Source of the DNA: Porticoccus sp. | Lineage (GTDB): Bacteria; Pseudomonadota; Gammaproteobacteria; Pseudomonadales; Porticoccaceae | NCBI GenBank assembly: GCA_011049795.1 | Contig: DRHD01000145.1 | Span: 1 to 7,923, forward strand | Length of the DNA stretch: 7,923 bases | Direction of reading: 5' to 3' | Shown: one piece after another, positions 1 to 5,270 of the stretch | Position numbering within the stretch: position 1 is the stretch's first letter | Layout: every line of letters starts with the position of its first letter | Translations under genes and position numbers: made by a program | The notes under the pieces: generated by a model | Seen by the model: only the letters and a program-made list of their open reading frames with translations | The model's database searches: none | What the model was told of the DNA's origin: nothing

Positions 1-294
1 ACTTAGTACCTTGGCCTGACTCAGGTCAACATCGCCTTCGCCATTCAGGCAGCGTCGCCAATGGTCGGGCATGTCGGCAATGGCTTCGGAAGCGCCGGTT
101 AAGGCTCCACCCAGCGCATACTTTATGCCGCCATGAATCATGCCCTGTGAGGCTATGGTTTGAGCGCCGCCCAAATCGTCTTGTTCAAATAACACCGCAT
201 TATAGCCGTCATTGCAAAGGCGGTTGAGTAGCCATAGGCCAGCAATGCCGCCGCCAATTATTGCGATATCTACGTTTGTGGTGGTTGCATTCAT
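1..294 (-). CDS. FAD-dependent oxidoreductase, N-terminal part (cut by window edge)
   Basis: Reading the minus strand from the ATG at 294 gives 98 uninterrupted codons that run off the left edge. The protein begins MNATTTNVDIAIIGGGIAG, a classic Rossmann dinucleotide-binding start: beta strand, then G14-x-G16-x-x-G19, then an acidic residue (E37, in AVLFEQ) at the end of the second strand to bind the FAD ribose. Residues about 48-62 (ASQGMIHGGIKYALG) resemble the DAO / glycerol-3-phosphate dehydrogenase-like oxidoreductases. The substrate cannot be read from this fragment. A second ATG in another frame at 290 is ignored because it loses the Rossmann motif. No clear Shine-Dalgarno precedes the start. 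The gene is divergent from waaA; I recall an FAD oxidoreductase in the waaA neighbourhood of Pseudomonas, which would make it native context rather than an insertion. Confidence 0.85.
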   Translation of the reverse strand, partial: MNATTTNVDIAIIGGGIAGLWLLNRLCNDGYNAVLFEQDDLGGAQTIASQGMIHGGIKYALGGALTGASEAIADMPDHWRRCLNGEGDVDLSQAKVLS

Positions 295-337
295 TAAGCG
301 ACGTTTAATTAGTTAGTGGCAGAGTGTGAGGGTGTGC

Positions 338-365
338 AGTATATCCTATTTTTAGCGGCTGGAAA
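338..365 (-). promoter_or_regulatory. Candidate sigma70 promoter for the FAD oxidoreductase
   Basis: On the minus strand TTTCCA (365-360, 4/6 to the -35 consensus) is followed after 16 bp by TATACT (343-338, 5/6 to the -10 consensus). Transcription would start near 331, giving a leader of about 37 nt before the ATG at 294. This was found by eye only, with no score against background. Confidence 0.35.
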
Positions 366-457
366 TGGCAGTGGGCCGAACTGGGATAAAGAACTGGGCT
401 AAAGAGTTGAACAAAATTGAGTGACTTGCTGGTCTGGAGGCGGTGTAACCGTTATCC

Positions 458-485
458 TTGCGTTTTATTTTTCAGTTTCTATTTT
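458..485 (+). promoter_or_regulatory. Weak candidate promoter for waaA
   Basis: TTGCGT (458-463) and TATTTT (480-485) are separated by 16 bp in a T-rich stretch upstream of waaA. The match is modest (3/6 and 4/6). Transcription would start near 492, leaving a leader of about 20 nt. An alternative -10, TATAGT at 498-503, lies so close to the ATG at 513 that it would give an almost leaderless mRNA. Low confidence. Confidence 0.25.
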
Positions 486-512
486 CAACTTTAATTATAT
501 AGTCCCTGTTTT

Positions 513-1784
513 ATGGCGCGTTTTTTATACACCCTATTGTTTTATGCGATCACACCGTTGATCTTATTGCGGTTGTTGTTTCGTGCGCGCAAGGCCCCCG
601 GCTATGGTCAGCGTATCCTCGAGCGCTTTGGTATTTTCTCTGCCCCTGTTTTACGCGACAGTATTTGGGTGCATTCAGTCTCTGTGGGGGAGACTATTGC
701 CGCTGCGCCTTTGATCAAGCAGTTACAACAACAGTATCCAGATTCTCCGGTGGTCGTAACCACCATGACCCCGACGGGTTCCGAGAGGGTTAAAGCCTTA
801 TTTGGTGATAGCGTGTTTCATGTTTATGCACCCTACGATTTGCCGGGGTCTATTGCTCGTTTTTTAAAGCGGATCCAACCCAGGTTATTGATCATTATGG
901 AAACAGAGCTGTGGCCGAATACCATTCATTACTGTCGTCAAAATGATATCTCAGTTATTTTAGCGAATGCGCGGTTGTCTGAAAAATCCGCGCTGGGTTA
1001 TCAGCGGCTGGCAGCGCTTACTCGGCCCATGTTGAATAATTTAAGCAAAGTGGTGGCACAGCATACAGCGGATGCCGATCGATTTTTAGCTTTGGGTATT
1101 GATCGCAATAAAGTTGAAGTGAGTGGCAGTATTAAATTTGATGTGGTGATTGACCAGGATCTAATAACACAGGCGGCGCAATTAAAAAGCCGTTGGAGTG
1201 ATGAGGGTCAGCGTTTGCTGATAGTCGCGGCAAGCACTCACGAGGGCGAGGATGAAATTATTCTTCAAGCCTTCAAACAAGCTTTAAAGCATGTTCCCAA
1301 TTTGTTATTAGTGTTAGTGCCAAGGCACCCAGAACGCTTTACTCAAGTGGCAGAGTTGGCAAAAAAATCGGGCCTGCAGATTGAGCGTCGCTCCAGCGCT
1401 AATAACGTTGCCAACTCTACTCAGGTGTTGATAGGCGACACCATGGGCGAGCTGTTACTGTTATATGGCTGTGCTGACATCGTGTTTGTGGGCGGCAGTT
1501 TAGTGAATACTGGCGGCCATAATATGTTAGAGCCTGCAGCTTGGGGCTTGCCGATGATTACCGGCGAGAGCGATTTTAACTTTTTGGAAGCGAGTCGGTT
1601 ATTACAACAAGCCTCCGCGTTATCAACAGTCAATAATAGCGAGGAATTGTCAAAACAATTCGAGGTTTTAGCGGGTTCAGAATCCCTAAGAAAGCAAACT
1701 GGCGATAATGCGAAAGCCGTAGTGGCTGCCAATAGAGGGTCATTAGATCGTTTAGTTGCAGCGGTGCGAGAGACTATTGATTGA
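513..1784 (+). CDS. waaA: 3-deoxy-D-manno-octulosonic acid (Kdo) transferase
   Basis: A 423-residue protein, the usual length for WaaA/KdtA, which transfers Kdo from CMP-Kdo to lipid IV-A at the inner membrane during lipid A-core synthesis. The N-terminus (residues about 2-23, very rich in Leu/Ile/Phe) is the single membrane anchor typical of the family. HSVSVGET at 54-61 contains E60, which corresponds to the catalytic general base of the family. The METELWPN segment follows in the first Rossmann domain (GT-B fold, GT30). The second domain carries VPRHPERF and the nucleotide-sugar site G334-G335-H336-N337-M338-L339-E340-P341. The start at 513 is chosen because it places the anchor at the N-terminus, but no Shine-Dalgarno is visible before it (the upstream bases are T-rich). 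Whether the enzyme adds one or two Kdo residues cannot be read from the sequence. The stop is followed by the accessory insert rather than directly by a convergent tolC. Confidence 0.97.
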   Translation: MARFLYTLLFYAITPLILLRLLFRARKAPGYGQRILERFGIFSAPVLRDSIWVHSVSVGETIAAAPLIKQLQQQYPDSPVVVTTMTPTGSERVKALFGDSVFHVYAPYDLPGSIARFLKRIQPRLLIIMETELWPNTIHYCRQNDISVILANARLSEKSALGYQRLAALTRPMLNNLSKVVAQHTADADRFLALGIDRNKVEVSGSIKFDVVIDQDLITQAAQLKSRWSDEGQRLLIVAASTHEGEDEIILQAFKQALKHVPNLLLVLVPRHPERFTQVAELAKKSGLQIERRSSANNVANSTQVLIGDTMGELLLLYGCADIVFVGGSLVNTGGHNMLEPAAWGLPMITGESDFNFLEASRLLQQASALSTVNNSEELSKQFEVLAGSESLRKQTGDNAKAVVAANRGSLDRLVAAVRETID

Positions 1785-1794
1785 GTTAGAAATG

Positions 1795-1835
1795 ATCGAC
1801 AATACAGAAAATAAAAAAAGCGTTTTGTAGAAAGG
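1795..1835. repeat. Left copy of an inverted sequence bracketing the res-xre module
   Basis: Beginning 10 nt after the waaA stop, ATCGACAAT, then a 9-nt segment, then an A-run, GCG and AGAAA match the reverse complement of 2971-3002, which ends 5 nt from the tolC stop. Aligned by hand, 25 of 32 columns match, with one 9-nt gap. The leading ten bases ATCGACAATA are identical in both copies. Part of the match is a low-complexity A-run, so significance is moderate. It may be a terminal inverted repeat of the inserted module, or one half of an older terminator. Confidence 0.4.
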
Positions 1836-1914
1836 GGCTGCGTCTATAGGTTGATAAGTTAAGACCCTCTTTTTATCTCATTAGTATTTCACGCCTATGC
1901 ATACTGCTTAGTTA

Positions 1915-1932
1915 ACCGGACTAATATCCGGT
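1915..1932. repeat. Small inverted repeat (6-bp arms, 6-nt loop)
   Basis: ACCGGA (1915-1920) and TCCGGT (1927-1932) are perfect reverse complements around CTAATA, lying just upstream of the large palindrome. No T-run follows, so it is not a standard intrinsic terminator. It could be an accessory operator half or chance. Confidence 0.3.
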
Positions 1933-1940
1933 AACCCCTT

Positions 1941-1995
1941 TGTTGACATAATGCAATATGCCCGCTATTGTTAGGCATATTGCATTATGTCAACA
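1941..1995. repeat. Perfect 22-bp inverted repeat, probable Xre operator
   Basis: The left arm 1941-1962 and the right arm 1974-1995 are exact reverse complements over 22 bp, separated by an 11-nt spacer (1963-1973). Each arm carries the core TTGACATAATGCAATATG in one or the other orientation. The right arm ends directly at the ribosome binding site of the antitoxin gene, and the left arm holds the -35 of the likely promoter. Antitoxins of the Xre/MbcA/ParS group bind DNA and repress their own operons, so an operator is the natural reading. Because transcription would start near 1978, inside the right arm, the full hairpin would not form in the operon's own mRNA, which argues for a DNA-level rather than an RNA-level role. 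Confidence 0.85.
1943..1971 (+). promoter_or_regulatory. sigma70-type promoter of the res-xre operon, inside the palindrome
   Basis: A consensus -35, TTGACA (1943-1948), lies in the left arm. Exactly 17 bp later TATTGT (1966-1971, 4/6 to the -10 consensus) lies mostly in the spacer. The predicted start near 1978 leaves a leader of about 31 nt to the ATG at 2009. A protein bound to the two arms would cover both the -35 and the start site, consistent with autorepression. Confidence 0.6.
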
Positions 1996-2008
1996 GGAGA
2001 GTTCATTC

Positions 2009-2476
2009 ATGTCAGCTACTGTCGCAAACTACAAGCCAGATCTTTCAGGTCGGCAGCCAGCATTTGTTCGAGCAATGAATAGGGTCAGTAAGTTGGCCGG
2101 AACGAGCCTAAAAGGCCCCCTTGATGAAGTTCGCTTAACGCAGAAAGGTGTTTCCCCCGCCGTGTTTGAATCACTAAAGCAGCTTGGCTTTTCTGCCGCT
2201 GAGCTACAGTGGGTGATAAAACCTCGTACCCTGGCTCACCGAAAAAGCAAACATGAAAGCCTTACTCAAGAAGAAACCGGAAGATGGTTACGTGCGGTTA
2301 AAATCCAGGCGTTGGCGGTGGAGGTCTTTGGTGACCATCAAAAAGCGAATGTCTGGCTCCACAAGGCACGCAAGCACTTTGACGGCCAGTCAGCCCTGGA
2401 AATTATGCGCAGCGAATCAGGCGCACCGCTGGTTGAAGAATCCTTGAATCAAATTGATGCCGGCTACTTTGCGTGA
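2009..2476 (+). CDS. Xre/MbcA/ParS-family antitoxin (DUF2384 toxin-binding domain)
   Basis: A 155-residue protein read as the antitoxin of a RES-Xre type II system: it binds and blocks the RES toxin and represses the operon. Residues about 38-70 form the small helical HTH-like region (LTQKGVSPAVFESLKQLG). Residues 72-79 (PRTLAHRK) and LTQEETGRWLR mark the family linker. VFGD at 106-109, W116-L117 and the C-terminal GAPLVEESLNQIDAGYFA (138-155) form the DUF2384 toxin-binding domain. The start at 2009 is preferred because AGGAGA (1995-2000) lies 8 nt upstream. The in-frame ATG at 1958 sits inside the left palindrome arm, upstream of the predicted transcription start, and would add 17 unrelated residues. 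The stop overlaps the toxin start by 4 bp. High confidence in family; the partner and binding site are inferred from context. Confidence 0.93.
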   Translation: MSATVANYKPDLSGRQPAFVRAMNRVSKLAGTSLKGPLDEVRLTQKGVSPAVFESLKQLGFSAAELQWVIKPRTLAHRKSKHESLTQEETGRWLRAVKIQALAVEVFGDHQKANVWLHKARKHFDGQSALEIMRSESGAPLVEESLNQIDAGYFA

Positions 2477-2931
2477 AGCTTTGGCGTATCAGTAATTATG
2501 CTGATTTAAGGGGTATAGGAGGCCTGAAAACACCGGCACGATGGCACAACAGGGGCATACCGGTTGTATACCTCGCTGAAAGTCCTGCGCTGGCTATGCT
2601 TGAAATTTTAGTTCATTTTGACATGGAGCCCAATGAAGTACCGACTAACTACCAGCTTCTTGAAGTTGAATATGGTGGCCGAAAAGGGCTTTCACGTCTG
2701 GATATCGATAGCTTGCCGGATGGCTGGCAGAATAATCTGGAGTTGACCCGTGCCATCGGTGACGAATGGCTCAGTGGCCTTAAAAGTGCATTACTCAAGG
2801 TTCCTTCAGCTATCATTCCCCATAGCTACAATTATCTCTTTAATCCGCGCCACGATTTGGCGGTCAATGCCAGAGTCGTAAATTCCCACAATCACCCATT
2901 TGACTCCCGATTTATTGATCCTAAGGGGTAG
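2473..2931 (+). CDS. RES-domain toxin (predicted NAD+-degrading)
   Basis: A 152-residue RES protein, full length for the family. RES toxins have an ADP-ribosyltransferase-like fold and deplete cellular NAD+ (as hydrolase or phosphorylase), causing growth arrest. The conserved features are present: R23 in PARWHNRG, Y33 in VVYLAES, E44 in ALAMLEILVH, and S112 in KVPSAIIPHSYNYLFNP, which together supply the Arg, Glu and Ser that name the domain. N120-Y121-L122-F123-N124-P125 matches the usual NYLxNP tail motif. All named residues are intact, so the toxin looks active. The GTG start overlaps the antitoxin TGA as GTGA, with no good ribosome binding site of its own. Translation is therefore probably coupled to the antitoxin, keeping toxin yield low. 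Whether it is a phosphorylase or a glycohydrolase cannot be told from sequence. Confidence 0.93.
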   Translation: MKLWRISNYADLRGIGGLKTPARWHNRGIPVVYLAESPALAMLEILVHFDMEPNEVPTNYQLLEVEYGGRKGLSRLDIDSLPDGWQNNLELTRAIGDEWLSGLKSALLKVPSAIIPHSYNYLFNPRHDLAVNARVVNSHNHPFDSRFIDPKG

Positions 2932-2953
2932 GGCTTTTGCGGGTTATCAAGCC
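2932..2953 (+). repeat. Short hairpin just after the toxin gene
   Basis: GGCTT (2932-2936) can pair with AAGCC (2949-2953) across a 12-nt loop, starting right at the toxin stop. No T-run follows closely, so it is a poor intrinsic terminator, and I find no convincing one between the toxin and tolC. An 11-nt palindrome, TTGATCATCAA, lies next to it at 2955-2965. Confidence 0.25.
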
Positions 2954-2970
2954 ATTGATCATCAACAGAT

Positions 2971-3002
2971 CTTTTCTTGTTAGCGCCTTTTTTATTGTCG
3001 AT
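2971..3002. repeat. Right copy of an inverted sequence bracketing the res-xre module
   Basis: The reverse complement of this stretch begins ATCGACAATAAAAAAGGCG and aligns with 1795-1835 (25 of 32 columns, one 9-nt gap in favour of the left copy). It lies 5 nt beyond the tolC stop, as the left copy lies 10 nt beyond the waaA stop, so the two face each other across the toxin-antitoxin module. The T-run 2988-2993 could serve as the U-tract of a plus-strand terminator, but no GC hairpin precedes it in the present sequence. Confidence 0.4.
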
Positions 3003-3007
3003 AAATA

Positions 3008-4417
3008 TTAGTTATCCAGATATTTCTGATACTGGCTAGCTGAGGGCGTACCGGCTTCAACCATCCATTTATTAATATCGTAAATATCCTGTGGCGTTAA
3101 GATACCGGCGGCACGTTTTAGTTTTAACATGTTCAAAACATAATCATAACGAGAATTAGCGTAGTCGCGAATCGCATTAAATAATGAACGCTGTGCTTGT
3201 AATACATCAACAATATTACGGGTGCCCACTTCATAGCCGGCCTGCGTTGCATCTAAAGCACTGCTGGTTGACACAATCGTTTGCTGACGCGCTTTTACTC
3301 GCTGTACATCGGTCACTACGGTGATGTGTGATGCCCGGGCGTTGCGAACGACGGTGCGTTGGGTCTCAATTTTATTTTGCAGGGCGACGTTGTATTGCTC
3401 ATAAGCTTGGCGGCGTTGTGAACTGACACGGCCACCGGAGTAGAGTGGGATGGTTAAGCTGATGTTCCACGAGGTACCGTCCGTTTCGCTGTCTAAGAAA
3501 CCAACTCCGGGTAGGGTATCAGTGCTTAGGTCTCCCTCTCTATCACTGTCAGAGTAGGCGTATGAACCAGTGATTTTGGGCGCGTGTTCCATTTTTTTGG
3601 CGGTGGCGTTTTGTCGGGCGGATTCCATACCATGGAGAGCGGCTTTTAAGGCATAGTTATTATTCAAGGAAAAATCGACCCATTCACTTCTTGCCATCGG
3701 GTCCGGGTCAATCACCGGGAAGTCTTTATTCAGCAACCATAAGTTACTGTGTGACTGATCGGTTAATACGGTGAGTGATTCGTAGGAGGTACCCAAGTTG
3801 CCTTCATCGGTTAAGCGTTGTACTACGGTGGTATCGAAAACCGCGCGGGCTTCATGCACATCGGTAATGGCAATCAGACCGACATCAAAGCGTTGCTGGG
3901 TTTGTTCCAATTGACGTTTAGTGGCGCGCTCTTCCGCTTTTGAAGCTTCTAAATTATCCAGGGCGCGCAATACATCAAAATAGGCTTCAGCGACACGGAC
4001 AATAACGTCCTGTTGATCAAAAGCAAATTGTGCAGCAGCTTGCTTGGTGGTTTCCTGGCCACTTTTAAAATTGAACCAGGCGGAGAGATCAAACAGGTTT
4101 TGCTGCAAACTGATATCGTAGCTGGTGGTTTCAGTGTCTGAATTCGATTCCCCAATGGTTGCGGAGTCTCGGTTGAAGCCAGTGGTATCAAAATCATCTT
4201 CCTGATAGCGCCCCGATGCATTGATGCTGGGTAACAACGCCGAGAAAGCCTGTTCTTCCGTTTCGATACCGGCTCTATAGGTCGCTTCCGCGCCCTTTAA
4301 CTGGGCATCATTTCTCAACGACAACTCATAAATGTCGGCCAGGGTATCGGCATAAATAGCAGTACTGCCGGTACACAGGGCAATAGCAATAGAAAGAGGG
4401 CGTAACAAAGATTTCAT
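3008..4417 (-). CDS. tolC: TolC family outer-membrane efflux channel
   Basis: A 469-residue protein with a Sec signal peptide: MKSLL-R, a hydrophobic stretch, then AIYA with predicted cleavage before D24. The mature protein starts DTLADIYELSLRNDAQLKGAE, the standard TolC beginning. The two structural repeats (OEP domain) are visible: one from about residue 24 to 220 with SINASGRYQ, SYDISLQQNLFDLSAWF and AEAYFDVLRALDNLEASKAE, and one from about 240 to 440 with NISLTIPLYSGGRVSSQRRQ, GYEVGTRNIVDVLQAQRSLF and ANSRYDYVLNMLKLKRAAG. Family members form a trimeric channel joining inner-membrane pumps or type I secretion systems to the outer membrane. AAGGA at 4429-4425 lies 7 nt before the ATG. It is divergent from yqiB as in E. 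coli and converges on the res-xre insert. The C-terminus lacks the long extension of E. coli TolC. Confidence 0.95.
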   Translation of the reverse strand: MKSLLRPLSIAIALCTGSTAIYADTLADIYELSLRNDAQLKGAEATYRAGIETEEQAFSALLPSINASGRYQEDDFDTTGFNRDSATIGESNSDTETTSYDISLQQNLFDLSAWFNFKSGQETTKQAAAQFAFDQQDVIVRVAEAYFDVLRALDNLEASKAEERATKRQLEQTQQRFDVGLIAITDVHEARAVFDTTVVQRLTDEGNLGTSYESLTVLTDQSHSNLWLLNKDFPVIDPDPMARSEWVDFSLNNNYALKAALHGMESARQNATAKKMEHAPKITGSYAYSDSDREGDLSTDTLPGVGFLDSETDGTSWNISLTIPLYSGGRVSSQRRQAYEQYNVALQNKIETQRTVVRNARASHITVVTDVQRVKARQQTIVSTSSALDATQAGYEVGTRNIVDVLQAQRSLFNAIRDYANSRYDYVLNMLKLKRAAGILTPQDIYDINKWMVEAGTPSASQYQKYLDN

Positions 4418-4496
4418 TGGCTGATCCTTGACTGGGTCTTGGTCTTCATCGTAAAGACATGGAAGGAATAAAGAGTTGGTCTGATTATGTTGGCTA

Positions 4497-4505
4497 ATTG
4501 TAGCA
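4497..4505 (-). promoter_or_regulatory. Candidate extended -10 promoter of tolC
   Basis: On the minus strand TGC directly precedes TACAAT (4502-4497), matching an extended -10 (TGn plus 5/6 of the hexamer). No good -35 lies at 17 bp (TAGGGC). The predicted start near 4490 gives a leader of about 70 nt, in which GTCTT/AAGAC (4442-4458) could form a small hairpin. The -10 overlaps the left half of the TAGCA dyad described next. Confidence 0.4.
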
Positions 4506-4517
4506 AACTGCCTGCTA
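4501..4517. repeat. TAGCA-N7-TGCTA dyad, copy 1
   Basis: TAGCA (4501-4505) and TGCTA (4513-4517) form an inverted repeat overlapping the likely tolC -10. A related dyad starts exactly 70 bp further on. The two resemble paired binding sites of a regulator in the shared tolC/yqiB promoter region. The arms are only 5 bp, so chance is possible. Confidence 0.3.
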
Positions 4518-4570
4518 AAGCCCTAATCGGCCGGGTTAATAAGGCGTTAATTTTAGTTAAGGGCGGCATC

Positions 4571-4584
4571 TAGCAAAGCTGCTA
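4571..4584. repeat. TAGCA-N4-TGCTA dyad, copy 2
   Basis: TAGCA (4571-4575) and TGCTA (4580-4584) repeat the arms of copy 1, but with a 4-nt instead of a 7-nt spacer. The different spacing weakens the case for one dimeric regulator binding both; the shared flanking TAGCAAA and CTAAA strengthen the case that they are related sequences. Confidence 0.3.
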
Positions 4585-4588
4585 AACT

Positions 4589-4621
4589 TTAATGCTTAAG
4601 CGGTTCCATTTTGGGCATTAA
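4589..4621 (+). repeat. 7-bp inverted repeat in front of yqiB
   Basis: TTAATGC (4589-4595) and GCATTAA (4615-4621) pair across 19 nt and end 3 nt before the yqiB ATG. In an mRNA that starts upstream, this would fold the translation initiation region into a stem. AT-rich and weak, so a structural role is only a possibility. Confidence 0.25.
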
Positions 4622-4624
4622 TTT

Positions 4625-5095
4625 ATGCTGAAAAAGAAATACACCATTGATCTAGCTGGGCAAATGGCGGAGTGTGAAGCCAACTATGCCCGTCTGATGA
4701 AATTGCTACCTGATTTTGAAAGTATAGATCAGCGTTTGCTGGCGGTTGAGTTACCTAACGGCGAGCCGGTGGAGTTTTGTATTGAGGTGAAAGAGCGCTG
4801 CAAATACACCACGATGATTGATATCAGCCAAGTACAATCTTCCATCGAATCTCCCCCTTGGTCGGTGGCGCCTTATTTTTCATTGCGGGTTTACCATGAT
4901 GCGCAGATGGCCGAAGTGATTGCCTATGATCGGCACCGTGGACTGCGCCCCAGCTACGACTACCCTAATGATAAAATGTACCAGCGGGATGAGAAAGTAC
5001 AGCTCAATACCTTTTTGGGAGAGTGGCTTAGCCATTGCCTAAAACATGGCCGGGCACTGGATGACAGCGCAATGTGTTTTGCCATCAGTGAATAA
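4625..5095 (+). CDS. yqiB: DUF1249 family protein (YqiB-like)
   Basis: A 156-residue soluble protein of the DUF1249 family, whose biochemical role is not established. Family signatures run through the whole length: YTIDLAGQMAECEANYARL near the N-terminus followed by MKLLPD, KERCKYTTMIDISQ in the middle, and YHDAQMAEVIAYDRHRG leading into YDYPNDKMYQRDEKVQ and FLGEWLSHCLKHG at the C-terminus. It is slightly longer than the E. coli protein. The first ATG is kept because the conserved block starts only a few residues in; an internal ATG at 4664 would remove it. The ribosome binding site is poor. The position directly before cpdA, yqiA and parE, and opposite tolC, supports the assignment. In E. 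coli nudF precedes it; here it is the first gene of the run. Confidence 0.92.
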   Translation: MLKKKYTIDLAGQMAECEANYARLMKLLPDFESIDQRLLAVELPNGEPVEFCIEVKERCKYTTMIDISQVQSSIESPPWSVAPYFSLRVYHDAQMAEVIAYDRHRGLRPSYDYPNDKMYQRDEKVQLNTFLGEWLSHCLKHGRALDDSAMCFAISE

Positions 5096-5270
5096 AAATA
5101 AGTAAGCGCAGGCTGCGGTGAATATGAAATCGTTATTTATCCTGTGACTATGACTGATTATGCCTACAGTTCTGTAATAGTTACTGGATTTTCTTGGCGT
5201 TTGGCCGTTAACTAGTTGTATATCAATAACTTGCCTTTGCTATCGATATTTAGACATTAAAGCTCAGACA

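Noticed and set aside
1421..1732. Minus-strand open frame of 103 codons inside waaA
   Set aside because: It lies wholly within the clear waaA coding sequence on the other strand, resembles no family I recognise, and has no ribosome binding site. It is a shadow frame.
1958..2008. Longer antitoxin starting at ATG 1958
   Set aside because: It would begin inside the left arm of the operator and upstream of the predicted transcription start, while ATG 2009 has a well-placed AGGAGA.
2253..2447. Small plus-strand frame inside the antitoxin gene
   Set aside because: It overlaps the well-supported antitoxin in another frame, and its basic, low-complexity translation matches no family.
2932..3007. 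Intrinsic terminator for the toxin operon or tolC
   Set aside because: The hairpin at 2932-2953 lacks a following T-run, and the T-run at 2988-2993 lacks a preceding GC stem. No complete terminator is visible on either strand.
3949..4221. Second minus-strand frame inside tolC
   Set aside because: Out-of-frame shadow of the recognisable TolC helical repeat coding sequence.
5143..5158. TGTGA half-site upstream of cpdA as a CRP binding site, which would link cpdA to cAMP control
   Set aside because: The second half is CTGAT-like rather than TCACA, so only one arm matches. Too weak to claim.
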